Shown in pieces: positions 15,926 to 25,342 of a stretch of DNA of 64,000 bases; positions within the stretch are counted from its first letter, which is position 1; every line of letters starts with the position of its first letter. The notes beneath the pieces were generated by a model. That model did not search any database and had not been told where the DNA came from. It saw only the letters and a program-made list of their open reading frames with translations. Both the position numbers and the translations under genes were made by a program. Source of the stretch: Streptomyces genisteinicus (GTDB taxonomy: Bacteria > Actinomycetota > Actinomycetes > Streptomycetales > Streptomycetaceae); the NCBI RefSeq assembly GCF_014489615.1, contig NZ_CP060825.1, positions 5,874,001 through 5,938,000 of the forward strand. Reading direction: 5' to 3'.

Positions 15926-18483
15926 CCACCACGAGCACCGAAGAAGCGGCCACCGTCCCCGGCCGGCGGCTGCCGGTCACCGACCTGTCCCTCGTCGTCC
16001 TCGTCGGAGCCACCGGCTCCGGCAAGTCGACCTTCGCCCGCAGGCACTTCAAGCCCACCGAGGTCGTCTCCTCCGACTTCTGCCGGGGGCTCGTCGCCGA
16101 CGACGAGAACGACCAGAGCGCCAGCGGCGACGCCTTCGACGTCCTCCACTACATCGTCGGCAAGCGCCTCGCCGCGGGCCGGCTGACCGTGGTCGACGCC
16201 ACCAACGTGCAGACCGAGAGCCGACGGCAGCTCGTGAAGATCGCCCGCGAGCACGACGTGCTGCCCATCGCGATCGTGCTCGACCTGCCCGAGGACGTCT
16301 GCGCGCGCCGCAACGCGGCGCGCCCCGACCGGGCCGGCATGCCGCGCCACGTCATCTCGCGGCACCGCCGCGAACTGCGCCGCTCGCTGCGCGGACTGGA
16401 ACGCGAGGGCTTCCGCAAGGTCCACGTGCTGCGCAGCGCCGAGGAGGCCGAGGGCGCCGAGATCGTCCTGGAGCGGCGCTACAACGACCTCCGCCACCTC
16501 ACCGGCCCGTTCGACATCGTCGGCGACATCCACGGATGCAGCTCCGAGCTGGAGACCCTGCTGCGCGAACTCGGGTACCAGGACGGCGTCCACCCCGACG
16601 GCCGGACCGCCGTCTTCGTCGGCGACCTCGTCGACCGCGGCCCCGACAGCCCCGGCGTGCTCCGCCGCGTCATGGGCATGGTCGCCGCGGGAAGCGCCCT
16701 GTGCGTGCCGGGCAACCACGAGAACAAGCTGTCCCGCTGGCTGAAGGGGCGCAACGTCCAGCACACCCACGGCCTCGCCGAGACGATCGCGCAGCTCGAG
16801 AAGGAGGACGACGCGTTCCGCGAGCAGGTGCGCGAGTTCATCGACGGACTCGTCAGCCACTACGTCCTCGACGAGGGCCGGCTGGTGGTCTGCCACGCCG
16901 GGCTGCCGGAGAAGTACCACGGCCGCACCTCGGGCCGTGTCCGCTCGCACGCCCTGTACGGGGAGACCACGGGGGAGACCGACGAGTTCGGGCTGCCCGT
17001 GCGCTACCCGTGGGCGGAGGACTACCGGGGGCGGGCCGCGGTCGTCTACGGGCACACCCCCGTCCCCAGCACCTCCTGGATCAACAACACCATCTGTCTC
17101 GACACCGGGGCCGTCTTCGGCGGCCGGATGACCGCCCTGCGCTGGCCGGAGCGCGAACTCGTCGACGTGCCCGCCGAGAGGGTCTGGTACGAGCCGGTCA
17201 AGCCGCTGCTCACCGAGACCCCAGGCAGCCGCGAGGGCCGCCCGCTCGACCTCGCCGACGTGCAGGGCCGCCGGGTCGTCGAGACGCGGCACATGGCGCG
17301 CGTCGGCGTGCGCGAGGAGAACGCGGCGGCGGCGCTGGAGGTGATGAGCCGCTTCGCCGTCGACCCCCGGCTGCTCGCGTACCTCCCGCCGACGATGGCG
17401 CCGACCGCGACCTCGCGCCAGGACGGCTACCTGGAGCACCCGGCGGAGGCCTTCGCCCAGTACGCGGCGGACGGCGTCGCCCGGGTGGTGTGCGAGGAGA
17501 AGCACATGGGGTCGCGTGCGGTGGCCCTGGTCTGCCGCGACGCCGCTGCCGCCGTGCGCCGCTTCGGCGTCGACGGCCCCACCGGCGCCGTCCACACCCG
17601 CACCGGACGCCCCTTCTTCGACGACCCGACGGTCACCGAGGCGGTGCTGGAGCGGCTGCGGGCCGCTGCGGGCGCCGCCGGGCTCTGGGACGAGCTGGAT
17701 ACGGACTGGCTGCTGCTGGACGCGGAGCTGATGCCCTGGTCCCTCAAGGCCTCCGGCCTGCTGAGGACCCAGTACGCCGCGGTCGGGGCCGCGGCGGGCG
17801 CGGTGCTGCCCGGGGCGACCGCGGCGCTGGCGGCCGCGGCGGCGCGCGGTGTCCCGGTGACGGGACTGCTCGCCCGTCACCGCGAACGCGGCGAGGACGC
17901 CCGGGCGTTCACGGACGCCTACCGCCGCTACTGCTGGACGACCGACGGTCTGGACGGGGTCCGCCTCGCCCCGTTCCAGCTCCTCGCCGTCGAGGGACGC
18001 TCGCTCGCCGGTGTCCCGCACGACCGGCAACTCGCCTGGCTGGACCGGCTGGTGGAACACGACCCGACCGGCCTGCTCCAGGTGACGCGCCGGCTGGTCG
18101 TCGACACCGGGGACGAGACGTCGGTGGCGGCCGGCGTCGACTGGTGGCTGGAGATGACCGGCCGGGGCGGCGAGGGCATGGTCGTCAAACCTCTCCAGGC
18201 GCTGGCCCGTGACGCCGGCGGACGGCTCGTCCAGCCCGGTGTGAAGGTACGCGGCCGCGAGTACCTGCGGATCGTCTACGGCCCCGAGTACACCCGGCCG
18301 GCGAACCTGGAGAGGCTGCGCGACCGCCACCTCGGCCACAAGCGCTCGCTGGCCCTGCGCGAGTACGCGCTCGGGCTGGAGGCGCTGGAGCGGCTGGCCG
18401 CCGGCGAGCCGCTGTGGCGGGTGCACGAGGCCGTGTTCGCCGTCCTCGCGCTGGAGTCGGAGCCGGTCGACCCCCGGCTCTGA
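15922..18483 (+). CDS. pnkp: Pnkp: polynucleotide kinase-phosphatase-ligase of the RNA repair system
   Basis: 853 residues from ATG 15922. Kinase domain: P-loop GATGSGKST at 29-37. Phosphatase domain: metallophosphoesterase motifs DIHG (D202, H204), GDLVDRG and GNHE. Adenylyltransferase/ligase domain: CEEKHMGSR with the probable AMP-accepting lysine K527, then a helical C-terminal module (REYLRIVYGPEY). With Hen1 it repairs ribotoxin-cut RNA: the 5' end is phosphorylated, the 2',3'-cyclic phosphate healed, and the ends sealed. The four-base overlap with hen1 implies translational coupling. Size and domain order agree with the well-studied clostridial Pnkp. Confidence 0.95.
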   Translation: MTTTSTEEAATVPGRRLPVTDLSLVVLVGATGSGKSTFARRHFKPTEVVSSDFCRGLVADDENDQSASGDAFDVLHYIVGKRLAAGRLTVVDATNVQTESRRQLVKIAREHDVLPIAIVLDLPEDVCARRNAARPDRAGMPRHVISRHRRELRRSLRGLEREGFRKVHVLRSAEEAEGAEIVLERRYNDLRHLTGPFDIVGDIHGCSSELETLLRELGYQDGVHPDGRTAVFVGDLVDRGPDSPGVLRRVMGMVAAGSALCVPGNHENKLSRWLKGRNVQHTHGLAETIAQLEKEDDAFREQVREFIDGLVSHYVLDEGRLVVCHAGLPEKYHGRTSGRVRSHALYGETTGETDEFGLPVRYPWAEDYRGRAAVVYGHTPVPSTSWINNTICLDTGAVFGGRMTALRWPERELVDVPAERVWYEPVKPLLTETPGSREGRPLDLADVQGRRVVETRHMARVGVREENAAAALEVMSRFAVDPRLLAYLPPTMAPTATSRQDGYLEHPAEAFAQYAADGVARVVCEEKHMGSRAVALVCRDAAAAVRRFGVDGPTGAVHTRTGRPFFDDPTVTEAVLERLRAAAGAAGLWDELDTDWLLLDAELMPWSLKASGLLRTQYAAVGAAAGAVLPGATAALAAAAARGVPVTGLLARHRERGEDARAFTDAYRRYCWTTDGLDGVRLAPFQLLAVEGRSLAGVPHDRQLAWLDRLVEHDPTGLLQVTRRLVVDTGDETSVAAGVDWWLEMTGRGGEGMVVKPLQALARDAGGRLVQPGVKVRGREYLRIVYGPEYTRPANLERLRDRHLGHKRSLALREYALGLEALERLAAGEPLWRVHEAVFAVLALESEPVDPRL

Positions 18484-18705
18484 CGGCCCGGCCGGCCGCG
18501 GGGACGTCCCCCGCGCGTGCGCCCGCTCCCGCCCCTCGGGACGAGCACCGTCCGGTGGCCGCCGGTCGCCCTCTGCGACCGGCGGCCACCCGGCCCGCCG
18601 CCACTTTTCCCCCGAGGCCCGCTCCGGGGCCGGGCTCCGGCGCTCCGGAATACGGACTCCGGCGTTCGCCGGGTGAACGGGCCCCTGTCCGGCAAGGATG
18701 GAGAC

Positions 18706-19941
18706 ATGGCATTCCACGTCGACTCCGAGACCGGCCGGCTGCGCCAGGTCATCCTCCACAGGCCGGATCTCGAACTGAAGCGGCTCACACCGAGCAACAA
18801 GGACGCACTGCTCTTCGACGACGTGCTCTGGGTGCGCCGCGCCCGCCAGGAGCACGACGGCTTCGCGGACGTGCTGCGCGACCGGGGGGTGCAGGTGCAC
18901 CTCTTCGGGGACCTGCTGCGCGAGTCCCTGGCGGTCGGGGAGGCCCGCAAGCTCGTCCTGGACCGCGTCTTCGACGAGAAGGAGTACGGCCCCCTCGCCA
19001 CGGACCACCTGAGGGCCGCGTTCGACGAGATGCCCACGGCCGCCCTCGTCGAGGCGCTGGTGGGAGGGATGACCAAGCGGGAGTTCCTGGCCGGGCACAC
19101 CGAGCCGACCTCGGTCCGGTTCCACACCATGGACCTGGACGACTTCCTGCTGCAGCCGCTGCCCAACCACCTGTTCACCCGCGACACTTCGGCCTGGATA
19201 TACGACGGGGTGTCGATCAACGCGATGCGCTGGCCGGCCCGGCGGCGCGAGACGGTGCACTTCGAGGCGATCTACAAGTACCACCCGCACTTCGTCGGCG
19301 AGCAGGCCTCGCACTTCCACCACTGGTCGGAGGGTCAGGACGACTACCCGTCCACGATCGAGGGCGGAGACGTCCTGGTCATCGGCAACGGGGCCGTGCT
19401 GATCGGGATGAGCGAGCGGACCACGCCGCAGGCGGTGGAGATGCTGGCGCGCGGTCTCTTCGCCGCCGGTTCGGCCCGCACCATCGTGGCGCTGGACATG
19501 CCGAAGCGCCGGGCGTTCATGCACCTGGACACGGTGATGACCATGGTCGACGCGGACACCTTCACGCAGTACGCAGGGCTCGGCATGCTCCGCTCCTACA
19601 CGATCGAGCCGGGTGACACGCCCCGGGGCATCAAGGTCAGCGACCATCCCCCGGAGCGGATGCACGACGCGATCGCGGCGGCCCTCGGACTGAAGGACAT
19701 CCGGGTGCTGACCGCGACGCAGGACGTGCACGCGGCCGAGCGCGAGCAGTGGGACGACGGCTGCAACGTGCTCGCGGTCGAGCCGGGTGTGGTGGTGGCC
19801 TACGAGCGGAACGCGACGACCAACACCTACCTGCGCAAGCAGGGCATCGAGGTGGTCGAGATCCCCGGCAGCGAACTGGGCAGGGGCCGGGGCGGCCCCC
19901 GGTGCATGAGCTGTCCCGTCGAGCGGGAGGCCGTGCGGTGA
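18706..19941 (+). CDS. arcA: Arginine deiminase
   Basis: 411 residues from ATG 18706. It opens with the deiminase signature GRLRQVILHRPDLELKRLTPSN, has NHLFTRDTSAWIYDGV, the catalytic segments EGGDVLVIGNG and FMHLDTVMTMVD, and ends with the nucleophilic-cysteine region RGRGGPRCMSCP. It converts arginine to citrulline and ammonia. A gene for ornithine carbamoyltransferase follows 89 bp downstream, giving the first two steps of the ADI pathway. No carbamate kinase or arginine/ornithine antiporter is present in the window. Confidence 0.95.
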   Translation: MAFHVDSETGRLRQVILHRPDLELKRLTPSNKDALLFDDVLWVRRARQEHDGFADVLRDRGVQVHLFGDLLRESLAVGEARKLVLDRVFDEKEYGPLATDHLRAAFDEMPTAALVEALVGGMTKREFLAGHTEPTSVRFHTMDLDDFLLQPLPNHLFTRDTSAWIYDGVSINAMRWPARRRETVHFEAIYKYHPHFVGEQASHFHHWSEGQDDYPSTIEGGDVLVIGNGAVLIGMSERTTPQAVEMLARGLFAAGSARTIVALDMPKRRAFMHLDTVMTMVDADTFTQYAGLGMLRSYTIEPGDTPRGIKVSDHPPERMHDAIAAALGLKDIRVLTATQDVHAAEREQWDDGCNVLAVEPGVVVAYERNATTNTYLRKQGIEVVEIPGSELGRGRGGPRCMSCPVEREAVR

Positions 19942-19959
19942 ACACTCCGACGTAAGGGT

Positions 19960-19996
19960 GTATAGCGATGCATGGGCTCGTATAGACTTCCATGCG
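19960..19996 (+). promoter_or_regulatory. Putative tandem ARG boxes (ArgR operator) before the ornithine carbamoyltransferase gene
   Basis: Two related 17-bp sequences lie at 19960-19976 and 19980-19996. Both open GTATAG and end in a CATGG/CATGC core. Their 20-bp start-to-start spacing is about two helical turns, as expected for an ArgR hexamer on paired ARG boxes. The TATAG segments could also double as a -10 element. The assignment is by pattern only. Confidence 0.45.
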
Positions 19997-20030
19997 TTCA
20001 TCGCTTTTCCGCCACCCAGGAGCGCCCATC

Positions 20031-21041
20031 ATGGCGATACATCTCGAAGGCCGCCACTTTCTGAAGGAGCTGGACTTCACGGCAGAGGAGTTCCGCGGCC
20101 TGCTCGACCTGGCCGCGGAGCTCAAGGCCGCGAAGCGGTCCGGCACCGAGGTCCGGCGGCTGCTGGGCAGGAACATCGCCCTGATCTTCGAGAAGTCGTC
20201 CACGCGCACCCGCTGCGCGTTCGAGGTGGCGGCGGCCGACCAGGGCGCGTCGACGACGTACATCGATCCGGCCGGGTCCCACATCGGCAAGAAGGAGTCG
20301 GCGAAGGACACCGCCCGGGTCCTCGGCCGGATGTTCGACGCGATCGAGTTCCGGGGCGACGCCCAGCACACGGTGGAGGAGCTGGCCGCCCACGCGGGGG
20401 TGCCGGTCTACAACGGGCTGACGGACGACTGGCACCCCACCCAGATGCTCGCCGACATGCTCACCATGACCGAGCACTGCGACAAGCCCCTGGAGCGGAT
20501 CGCCTTCGCCTACCTCGGCGACGCCCGGTTCAACATGGGCAACAGCTACCTCGTGACGGCGGCGCTGCTCGGCATGGACGTGCGGATCGTCGCGCCCGAG
20601 GCCTACCGGCCGGCCGTGGAGGTCGTCGCGGCCGCGCAGGAGCTCGCGGCGGCGAGCGGCGCGCGGATCACGCTGACCGAGGACGTCGGCGAGGGCGTCC
20701 GGGGCGCGGACTTCGTCGTCACCGACGTGTGGGTGTCGATGGGCGAGCCCGAGGAGGTCTGGGACGAGCGGATCAAGGCGCTCTCCCCGTACGCGGTGAC
20801 GATGGACGTCCTGCGGGCCACCGGCAACCCGGACGTGAAGTTCCTGCACTGCCTGCCCGCCTTCCACGACCTGGGCACCAAGGTCGCCCGGCAGATCCAC
20901 GAGCGCCACGGGCTCTCCTCGCTGGAGGTCACCGACGAGGTCTTCGAGTCGCCCCACTCCGTCGTCTTCGACGAGGCCGAGAACCGGATGCACACCATCA
21001 AGGCGGTCCTGGTCGCCACGCTGGCCGGCGACCGCGGCTGA
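20031..21041 (+). CDS. Ornithine carbamoyltransferase (probably catabolic, ArcB-type)
   Basis: 336 residues from ATG 20031, with AGGAG about 9 bases upstream. The carbamoyl-phosphate site KSSTRTRCAFEVA, the HPTQMLAD motif (DDWHPTQMLADMLT) and the ornithine-site HCLPAFHD are intact. It interconverts ornithine plus carbamoyl phosphate with citrulline. The location just after arginine deiminase, and the length near 336 residues (anabolic ArgF is usually about 305-315), favour the catabolic ArcB role. The spacer carries a candidate ArgR operator. Confidence 0.92.
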   Translation: MAIHLEGRHFLKELDFTAEEFRGLLDLAAELKAAKRSGTEVRRLLGRNIALIFEKSSTRTRCAFEVAAADQGASTTYIDPAGSHIGKKESAKDTARVLGRMFDAIEFRGDAQHTVEELAAHAGVPVYNGLTDDWHPTQMLADMLTMTEHCDKPLERIAFAYLGDARFNMGNSYLVTAALLGMDVRIVAPEAYRPAVEVVAAAQELAAASGARITLTEDVGEGVRGADFVVTDVWVSMGEPEEVWDERIKALSPYAVTMDVLRATGNPDVKFLHCLPAFHDLGTKVARQIHERHGLSSLEVTDEVFESPHSVVFDEAENRMHTIKAVLVATLAGDRG

Positions 21042-21173
21042 GCACCGGCGGCCCTGCCCGGTCCGTCCCCGCCGGCGGCACGCGGGCGCGACCTGCCGGG
21101 GGCGGCGACGGGGGCGGGGGCTCACGGGTGAAGCCCGCCGGGGGGCGGTGCGGCGGGGCCGGGCGGAAGGCGC

Positions 21174-21593
21174 TCAGTCGCGCACGGCGAGCGAGAACCA
21201 GACCGCCTTGCCCCAGGCGGTGAGGTGGTGGCCGCACTCGGAGCTCAGGGCGCGGATCAGCAGCAGGCCCCTGCCGTGCTCCTGCCAGGGGCCGGGCTCC
21301 GGCTCCGGCGCGTGCGGCGCGAGGGCCCCCGGCGGCTCGGGGTCGGCGTCGTGCACCTCGACCTGGCAGCGCTTGGGCAGCAGCTGGACGACCAGCTCGA
21401 TCCGGGAGCCGCCCGGCGTGTGGCGGACCGCGTTGGCGACCAGTTCCGCGGTGAGCAGCTCGGCGGTGTCCCTGCCCGCCGGGTCGTCGGTGTCCGCGAG
21501 CGCCGCCCGTATCGCCGCGCGGGCCATGGGCACGGCGGCCGCGGTGTGCGGGAGCGGCACGTGCCAGGAGGCGGGAGCGGGGGAGTCGGGCAC
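21174..21593 (-). CDS. RsbW/SpoIIAB-like histidine-kinase-type ATP-binding protein
   Basis: 139 residues from GTG at 21593. An N-box (ELLTAELVANAVRHTPGG), a short G1 (VEVHDADPEPP) and a G2 (EHGRGLLLIRALSSECG) identify a HATPase_c domain without a dimerisation or sensor domain. Streptomyces have many such stand-alone proteins; some act as anti-sigma factors or bind anti-anti-sigma partners. No sigma or anti-anti-sigma gene is adjacent. The gene is convergent with the carbamoyltransferase gene. Confidence 0.85.
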   Translation of the reverse strand: MPDSPAPASWHVPLPHTAAAVPMARAAIRAALADTDDPAGRDTAELLTAELVANAVRHTPGGSRIELVVQLLPKRCQVEVHDADPEPPGALAPHAPEPEPGPWQEHGRGLLLIRALSSECGHHLTAWGKAVWFSLAVRD

Positions 21594-21784
21594 AGTGATG
21601 TCCGTTTCGGGCGGGCGGTCGTGGCCCCAGCGTACGGAGCCGGCGCGCGCCCCTCACCGGCCATGACGTGTTCGGCGGGGACCTGTGCCGGAACCATGAC
21701 GAGACCTTCGCACTGTCACGGACCGCCGCACCGCTGCGCGTCCGCGGCGCTGCGCACGGTCACCGCGGAACGTGTCGCGCACTC

Positions 21785-21814
21785 ATGACGACAGTCACAA
21801 ACGAGTGATAACTT
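21785..21814 (+). promoter_or_regulatory. Promoter/operator of the enoyl-CoA hydratase-hydroxylase operon
   Basis: The palindrome TGACGACAGTCA lies at 21786-21797 and overlaps a -35-like ATGACG (21785-21790). An 18-bp spacer leads to TAACTT (21809-21814) as the -10. The identical 12-mer, in the same position relative to an 18-bp-spaced -10, recurs in the divergent promoter at 27850-27861. It is probably the site of the PaaX-type regulator encoded at 25343-26149. Confidence 0.65.
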
Positions 21815-21856
21815 CGAGGGGCAGGCCGCAGCAGTCCGCCCGCCGAAGGAGCACAG

Positions 21857-22684
21857 GTGAGCCCCTTTACCGGATCAGCCCCGCCGACCGACGCATGGCA
21901 CCATCTGCGGCTGACCAGGGACGACGGCGTCGCGACCGTCACCCTCGCCCGCCCCGACAAGCTCAACGCGCTCACCTTCGGCGCCTACGCCGACCTGCGC
22001 GATCTGCTGGCCGAGCTCTCCCGCGACCGGTCCGTGCGGGCGCTCGTGCTCGGCGGCGAGGGCCGCGGCTTCTGCTCCGGAGGCGACGTCGACGAGATCA
22101 TCGGCGCCACCCTGTCCATGGACACCGCCCAGCTCCTCGACTTCAACCGGATGACCGGCCAGGTGGTCCGGGCGATCCGGGAGTGCCCGTTCCCGGTGAT
22201 CGCCGCCGTGCACGGAGTGGCCGCCGGAGCCGGTGCCGTACTGGCCCTCGCGGCGGACTTCCGGATCGCCGACCCCACGGCACGCTTCGCCTTCCTCTTC
22301 ACCCGGGTCGGGCTCTCGGGCGGCGACATGGGCGCCGCGTACCTGCTGCCGCGCGTCGTCGGACTCGGGCACGCCACCCGGCTGCTGATGCTCGGCGAGC
22401 CGGTGCGTGCCCCGGAGGCGGAGCGGATCGGCCTGCTCAGCGAACTCGTCGAGGAGGGCGGTGCGGCCGCCCGCGCCGCCGAGCTCGCCCGGCGCCTCGC
22501 CGACGGCCCCGCGCTCGCCCACGCCCAGACCAAGGCGCTGCTCACGGCCGAGCTGGACATGCCGCTCGCGGCCGCCGTGGAGATGGACGCCGCCACCCAG
22601 GCCCTGCTGATGAACGGCGAGGACTACGCGGAGTTCCACGCCGCCTTCACCGAGAAGCGGCCCCCGAAGTGGCGGGGCCGCTGA
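21857..22684 (+). CDS. Enoyl-CoA hydratase/isomerase family protein
   Basis: 275 residues, GTG at 21857 after AAGGAGCACAG. Crotonase-fold markers are the first oxyanion-hole segment FCSGGDVDEI, the second HGVAAGAGAVLALAADFRIAD, and TRVGLSGGDMGAAYLLPRVVG. It begins an operon whose next gene, the monooxygenase/OYE fusion, starts within its stop codon (ATGA overlap). In aryl-CoA catabolism such an enzyme would hydrate or open the dearomatised ring CoA ester. The precise substrate is not determined. Confidence 0.88.
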   Translation: MSPFTGSAPPTDAWHHLRLTRDDGVATVTLARPDKLNALTFGAYADLRDLLAELSRDRSVRALVLGGEGRGFCSGGDVDEIIGATLSMDTAQLLDFNRMTGQVVRAIRECPFPVIAAVHGVAAGAGAVLALAADFRIADPTARFAFLFTRVGLSGGDMGAAYLLPRVVGLGHATRLLMLGEPVRAPEAERIGLLSELVEEGGAAARAAELARRLADGPALAHAQTKALLTAELDMPLAAAVEMDAATQALLMNGEDYAEFHAAFTEKRPPKWRGR

Positions 22685-25194
22685 TGGACCCCCGGCCCCC
22701 CGCCTCGGCATCCGCCCCCGCCACCGTTGCCGCACCTGCCCGGGCACCCGCCCCCGCACCGGCACTCGCACCCGAGGCCTCCCTTGCCCCCGCACCCGAG
22801 GCCCGCCCGGCGTCCGGCGCCCGGCCCCTGCGCGTCGCCGTCGTCGGCGGCGGTCCCGGCGGCCTCTACGCCGCAGCCCTGCTCAAGCGTCTCGACCCGG
22901 CCCGGGACGTCACCGTGTGGGAACGCAACGCGCCCGACGACACCTTCGGGTTCGGCGTCGTCCTCTCCGACGAGACCCTGGGCGGCATCGCGCACGCCGA
23001 TCCCGTCGTCCACGCCGCGCTCCAGGAGGAGTTCGTCCGCTGGGACGGCATCGACATCGTGCACCGCGGGCACCACCAGCGCTCCGGCGGCCACGGCTTC
23101 GCCGCCCTCGGGCGCCGCAGGCTCCTGGAGATCCTGCACCGCCGGTGCGCCGGCCTCGGCGTGCGGCTGCGCTTTCGCACCGAGGCCCCACCGGCCGCCG
23201 AACTCGCCGCCGGCCACGACCTGGTGATCGCCGCCGACGGCGTGCACAGCGCCACCCGGGAGCGGCACGCCGACGTCTTCGGGCCGCGGATCACCTCCCA
23301 CCGCTGCCGCTACATCTGGCTCGCCGCCGACTTCGCCTTCTCCGCCTTCCGGTTCGAGATCGCGGAGACCGAACACGGCGTCATGCAGCTCCACGGCTAC
23401 CCGTACGCCGCCGACGCCTCCACCGTCATCGTCGAGATGCGCGAGGAGGTCTGGCGGGCCGCCGGATTCGGCGGACTCGACGAGCAGGAGTCCGCCGCGC
23501 GCTGCGCCAGGATCTTCGCCGGGGCGCTCGACGGCCGCCCGCTGCGCGGGAACTCCTCCGCCTGGACGGCGTTCCGCACCGTCGTCAACGACCGCTGGTC
23601 GCACGGCCGGATCGTGCTGCTCGGCGACGCCGCCCACACCGCGCACTTCTCCATCGGCTCCGGCACCAAGCTGGCCGTCGAGGACGCGCTCGCGCTGGCC
23701 GCGTGCGTCGAGGAGCAGCCGGACCTGCCCGCCGCGCTGGCCGCGTACGAGAGCGAGCGCAGGCCGGTCGTGGAGTCCACCCAGCGCGCGGCCGCCGCGA
23801 GCCTGCGCTGGTTCGAGGAGCTCGGCCGCCATGTCGGGCGCCCGCCGCGGCAGTTCGCGTTCGACCTGCTCACCCGGAGCCGCCGGGTCACCCACGCCAA
23901 CCTGCGGATGCGCGACGCGGCGTTCACGGAGCGGGTCGAGCGCGAGTTCGGCTGCCCGCCCGGCACGCCGCCCATGTTCACCCCCTTCCGGCTGCGCGGC
24001 CTCACCCTGCGCAACCGGGTCGTCGTCTCTCCCATGGACGTGTACGCGGCCGAGGACGGGCTCCCCGGCGACTTCCACCTCGTCCACCTCGGCGCCCGCG
24101 CGCTCGGCGGCGCGGGGCTCGTGATGACGGAGATGGTGTGCGTCAGCCCGGAGGGCCGCATCACCCCGGGCTGCACCGGTCTCTACACCTCCGCTCACAC
24201 GGCCGCCTGGCGCCGGGTGACGGACTTCGTCCACCGGCAGGCGCCGGGCACCGCCATCGGCGTCCAGCTCGGCCACTCCGGCCGCAAGGGGTCCACCCGC
24301 CTCATGTGGGAAGGGATGGACCAACCGCTGGAACAGGGCAACTGGCCGCTGGCCGCCGCCTCCCCGCTGCCCTACCTCCCGGGCGTCAGCCAGACGCCCC
24401 GGGCCCTCGACCGTGCCGGACTCGACGCAGTCCGCGGGCAGTTCGAGGCCGCCACCCGGCGCGCCGCGGAGAGCGGGTTCGACCTCCTCGAACTGCACTG
24501 CGCACACGGCTACCTGCTCTCCGGGTTCCTCTCCCCGCTCACCAACCGGCGCACCGACGCCTACGGCGGTTCGCTCACGGACCGGCTGCGCTTCCCGCTC
24601 GAGGTCTTCGACGCCATGCGGGAGATCTGGCCCGAGGACCGCCCGATGACGGTCCGCCTCTCCGCGACCGACTGGTCCGACGGCGGCACCACGGCCGGCG
24701 ACGCCGTCGCGATCGCACGCGCCTTCGCCGCCCACGGGGCGGACGCCGTCGACGTCTCCACCGGCCAGGTCGTCCCGGACGAGCGGCCCGAGTACGGGCG
24801 TTCGTACCAGACCCCGTTCGCCGACCGCATCCGGAGCGAGGCGGGCGTCCCCGTGGTGGCGGTGGGCGCGATCTCGTCCTGGGACGACGTCAACTCCCTC
24901 CTCCTCGCGGGCCGTGCCGACCTCTGCGCGGTGGGCCGGCCGCATCTGTACGACCCCCAGTGGACGCTGCACGCGGCGGCCGAACAGGGCTACCGCGGCG
25001 ACGGCGCCGTGTGGCCGCCGCCCTACCGCGCGGGCAGCCGCACCCCGCCGACGGGCCGCACCGACGCACCGCGCCCCCGCCTCACGCTGACCGCCCCCGC
25101 CGCCGCACCGGCCCCTGCCGCCGCTCCGCCCGCCGCACCGTCCGGCCGCACCCCGCCCCCGCCGCCCGCGCCCGGCCCGGCGCCCCCGCGCTGA
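22684..25194 (+). CDS. Two-domain aryl-CoA monooxygenase/reductase (salicylyl-CoA 5-hydroxylase or 2-aminobenzoyl-CoA monooxygenase/reductase type)
   Basis: 836 residues. After an Ala/Pro-rich leader, a single-component FAD monooxygenase (about 45-430) shows VAVVGGGPGGLYAA, a second conserved HDLVIAADGVHS and VLLGDAAHTAHFSIGSGTKLAVEDA. A full Old-Yellow-Enzyme-type flavin reductase (about 435-790) follows, with FTPFRLRGLTLRNRVVVSPM, GVQLGHSGRKGS, and HCAHGYLLSGFLSPLTNRRTDAYGG. The C-terminus is Pro/Ala-rich and likely disordered. This architecture is known for 2-aminobenzoyl-CoA monooxygenase/reductase and for enzymes annotated as salicylyl-CoA 5-hydroxylase. The neighbours (aryl-CoA ligase, acyl-CoA dehydrogenase, enoyl-CoA hydratase, RidA) and the absence of a gentisate dioxygenase favour a ring-reducing pathway. 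The substrate is an inference. Confidence 0.88.
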   Translation: MDPRPPASASAPATVAAPARAPAPAPALAPEASLAPAPEARPASGARPLRVAVVGGGPGGLYAAALLKRLDPARDVTVWERNAPDDTFGFGVVLSDETLGGIAHADPVVHAALQEEFVRWDGIDIVHRGHHQRSGGHGFAALGRRRLLEILHRRCAGLGVRLRFRTEAPPAAELAAGHDLVIAADGVHSATRERHADVFGPRITSHRCRYIWLAADFAFSAFRFEIAETEHGVMQLHGYPYAADASTVIVEMREEVWRAAGFGGLDEQESAARCARIFAGALDGRPLRGNSSAWTAFRTVVNDRWSHGRIVLLGDAAHTAHFSIGSGTKLAVEDALALAACVEEQPDLPAALAAYESERRPVVESTQRAAAASLRWFEELGRHVGRPPRQFAFDLLTRSRRVTHANLRMRDAAFTERVEREFGCPPGTPPMFTPFRLRGLTLRNRVVVSPMDVYAAEDGLPGDFHLVHLGARALGGAGLVMTEMVCVSPEGRITPGCTGLYTSAHTAAWRRVTDFVHRQAPGTAIGVQLGHSGRKGSTRLMWEGMDQPLEQGNWPLAAASPLPYLPGVSQTPRALDRAGLDAVRGQFEAATRRAAESGFDLLELHCAHGYLLSGFLSPLTNRRTDAYGGSLTDRLRFPLEVFDAMREIWPEDRPMTVRLSATDWSDGGTTAGDAVAIARAFAAHGADAVDVSTGQVVPDERPEYGRSYQTPFADRIRSEAGVPVVAVGAISSWDDVNSLLLAGRADLCAVGRPHLYDPQWTLHAAAEQGYRGDGAVWPPPYRAGSRTPPTGRTDAPRPRLTLTAPAAAPAPAAAPPAAPSGRTPPPPPAPGPAPPR

Positions 25195-25342
25195 CCGGGG
25201 CGTCGCACCGCCCGCGTTGCGCACCCCCGACCCGCTCGCACCCCCGGCCCGCTCGCCCGCGGCCGCCCCGCCCCCGCCGCCCGCGTACCGGCGCGGGCGA
25301 CGGCGGGACCGCCGCCCGGACGAGGACCGGGCGGTTCCCGTC

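Noticed and set aside
15649..20001. 1450-codon minus-strand frame across Hen1, Pnkp and arginine deiminase
   Set aside because: Low-complexity translation, no start signal, and it runs opposite three well-supported genes.
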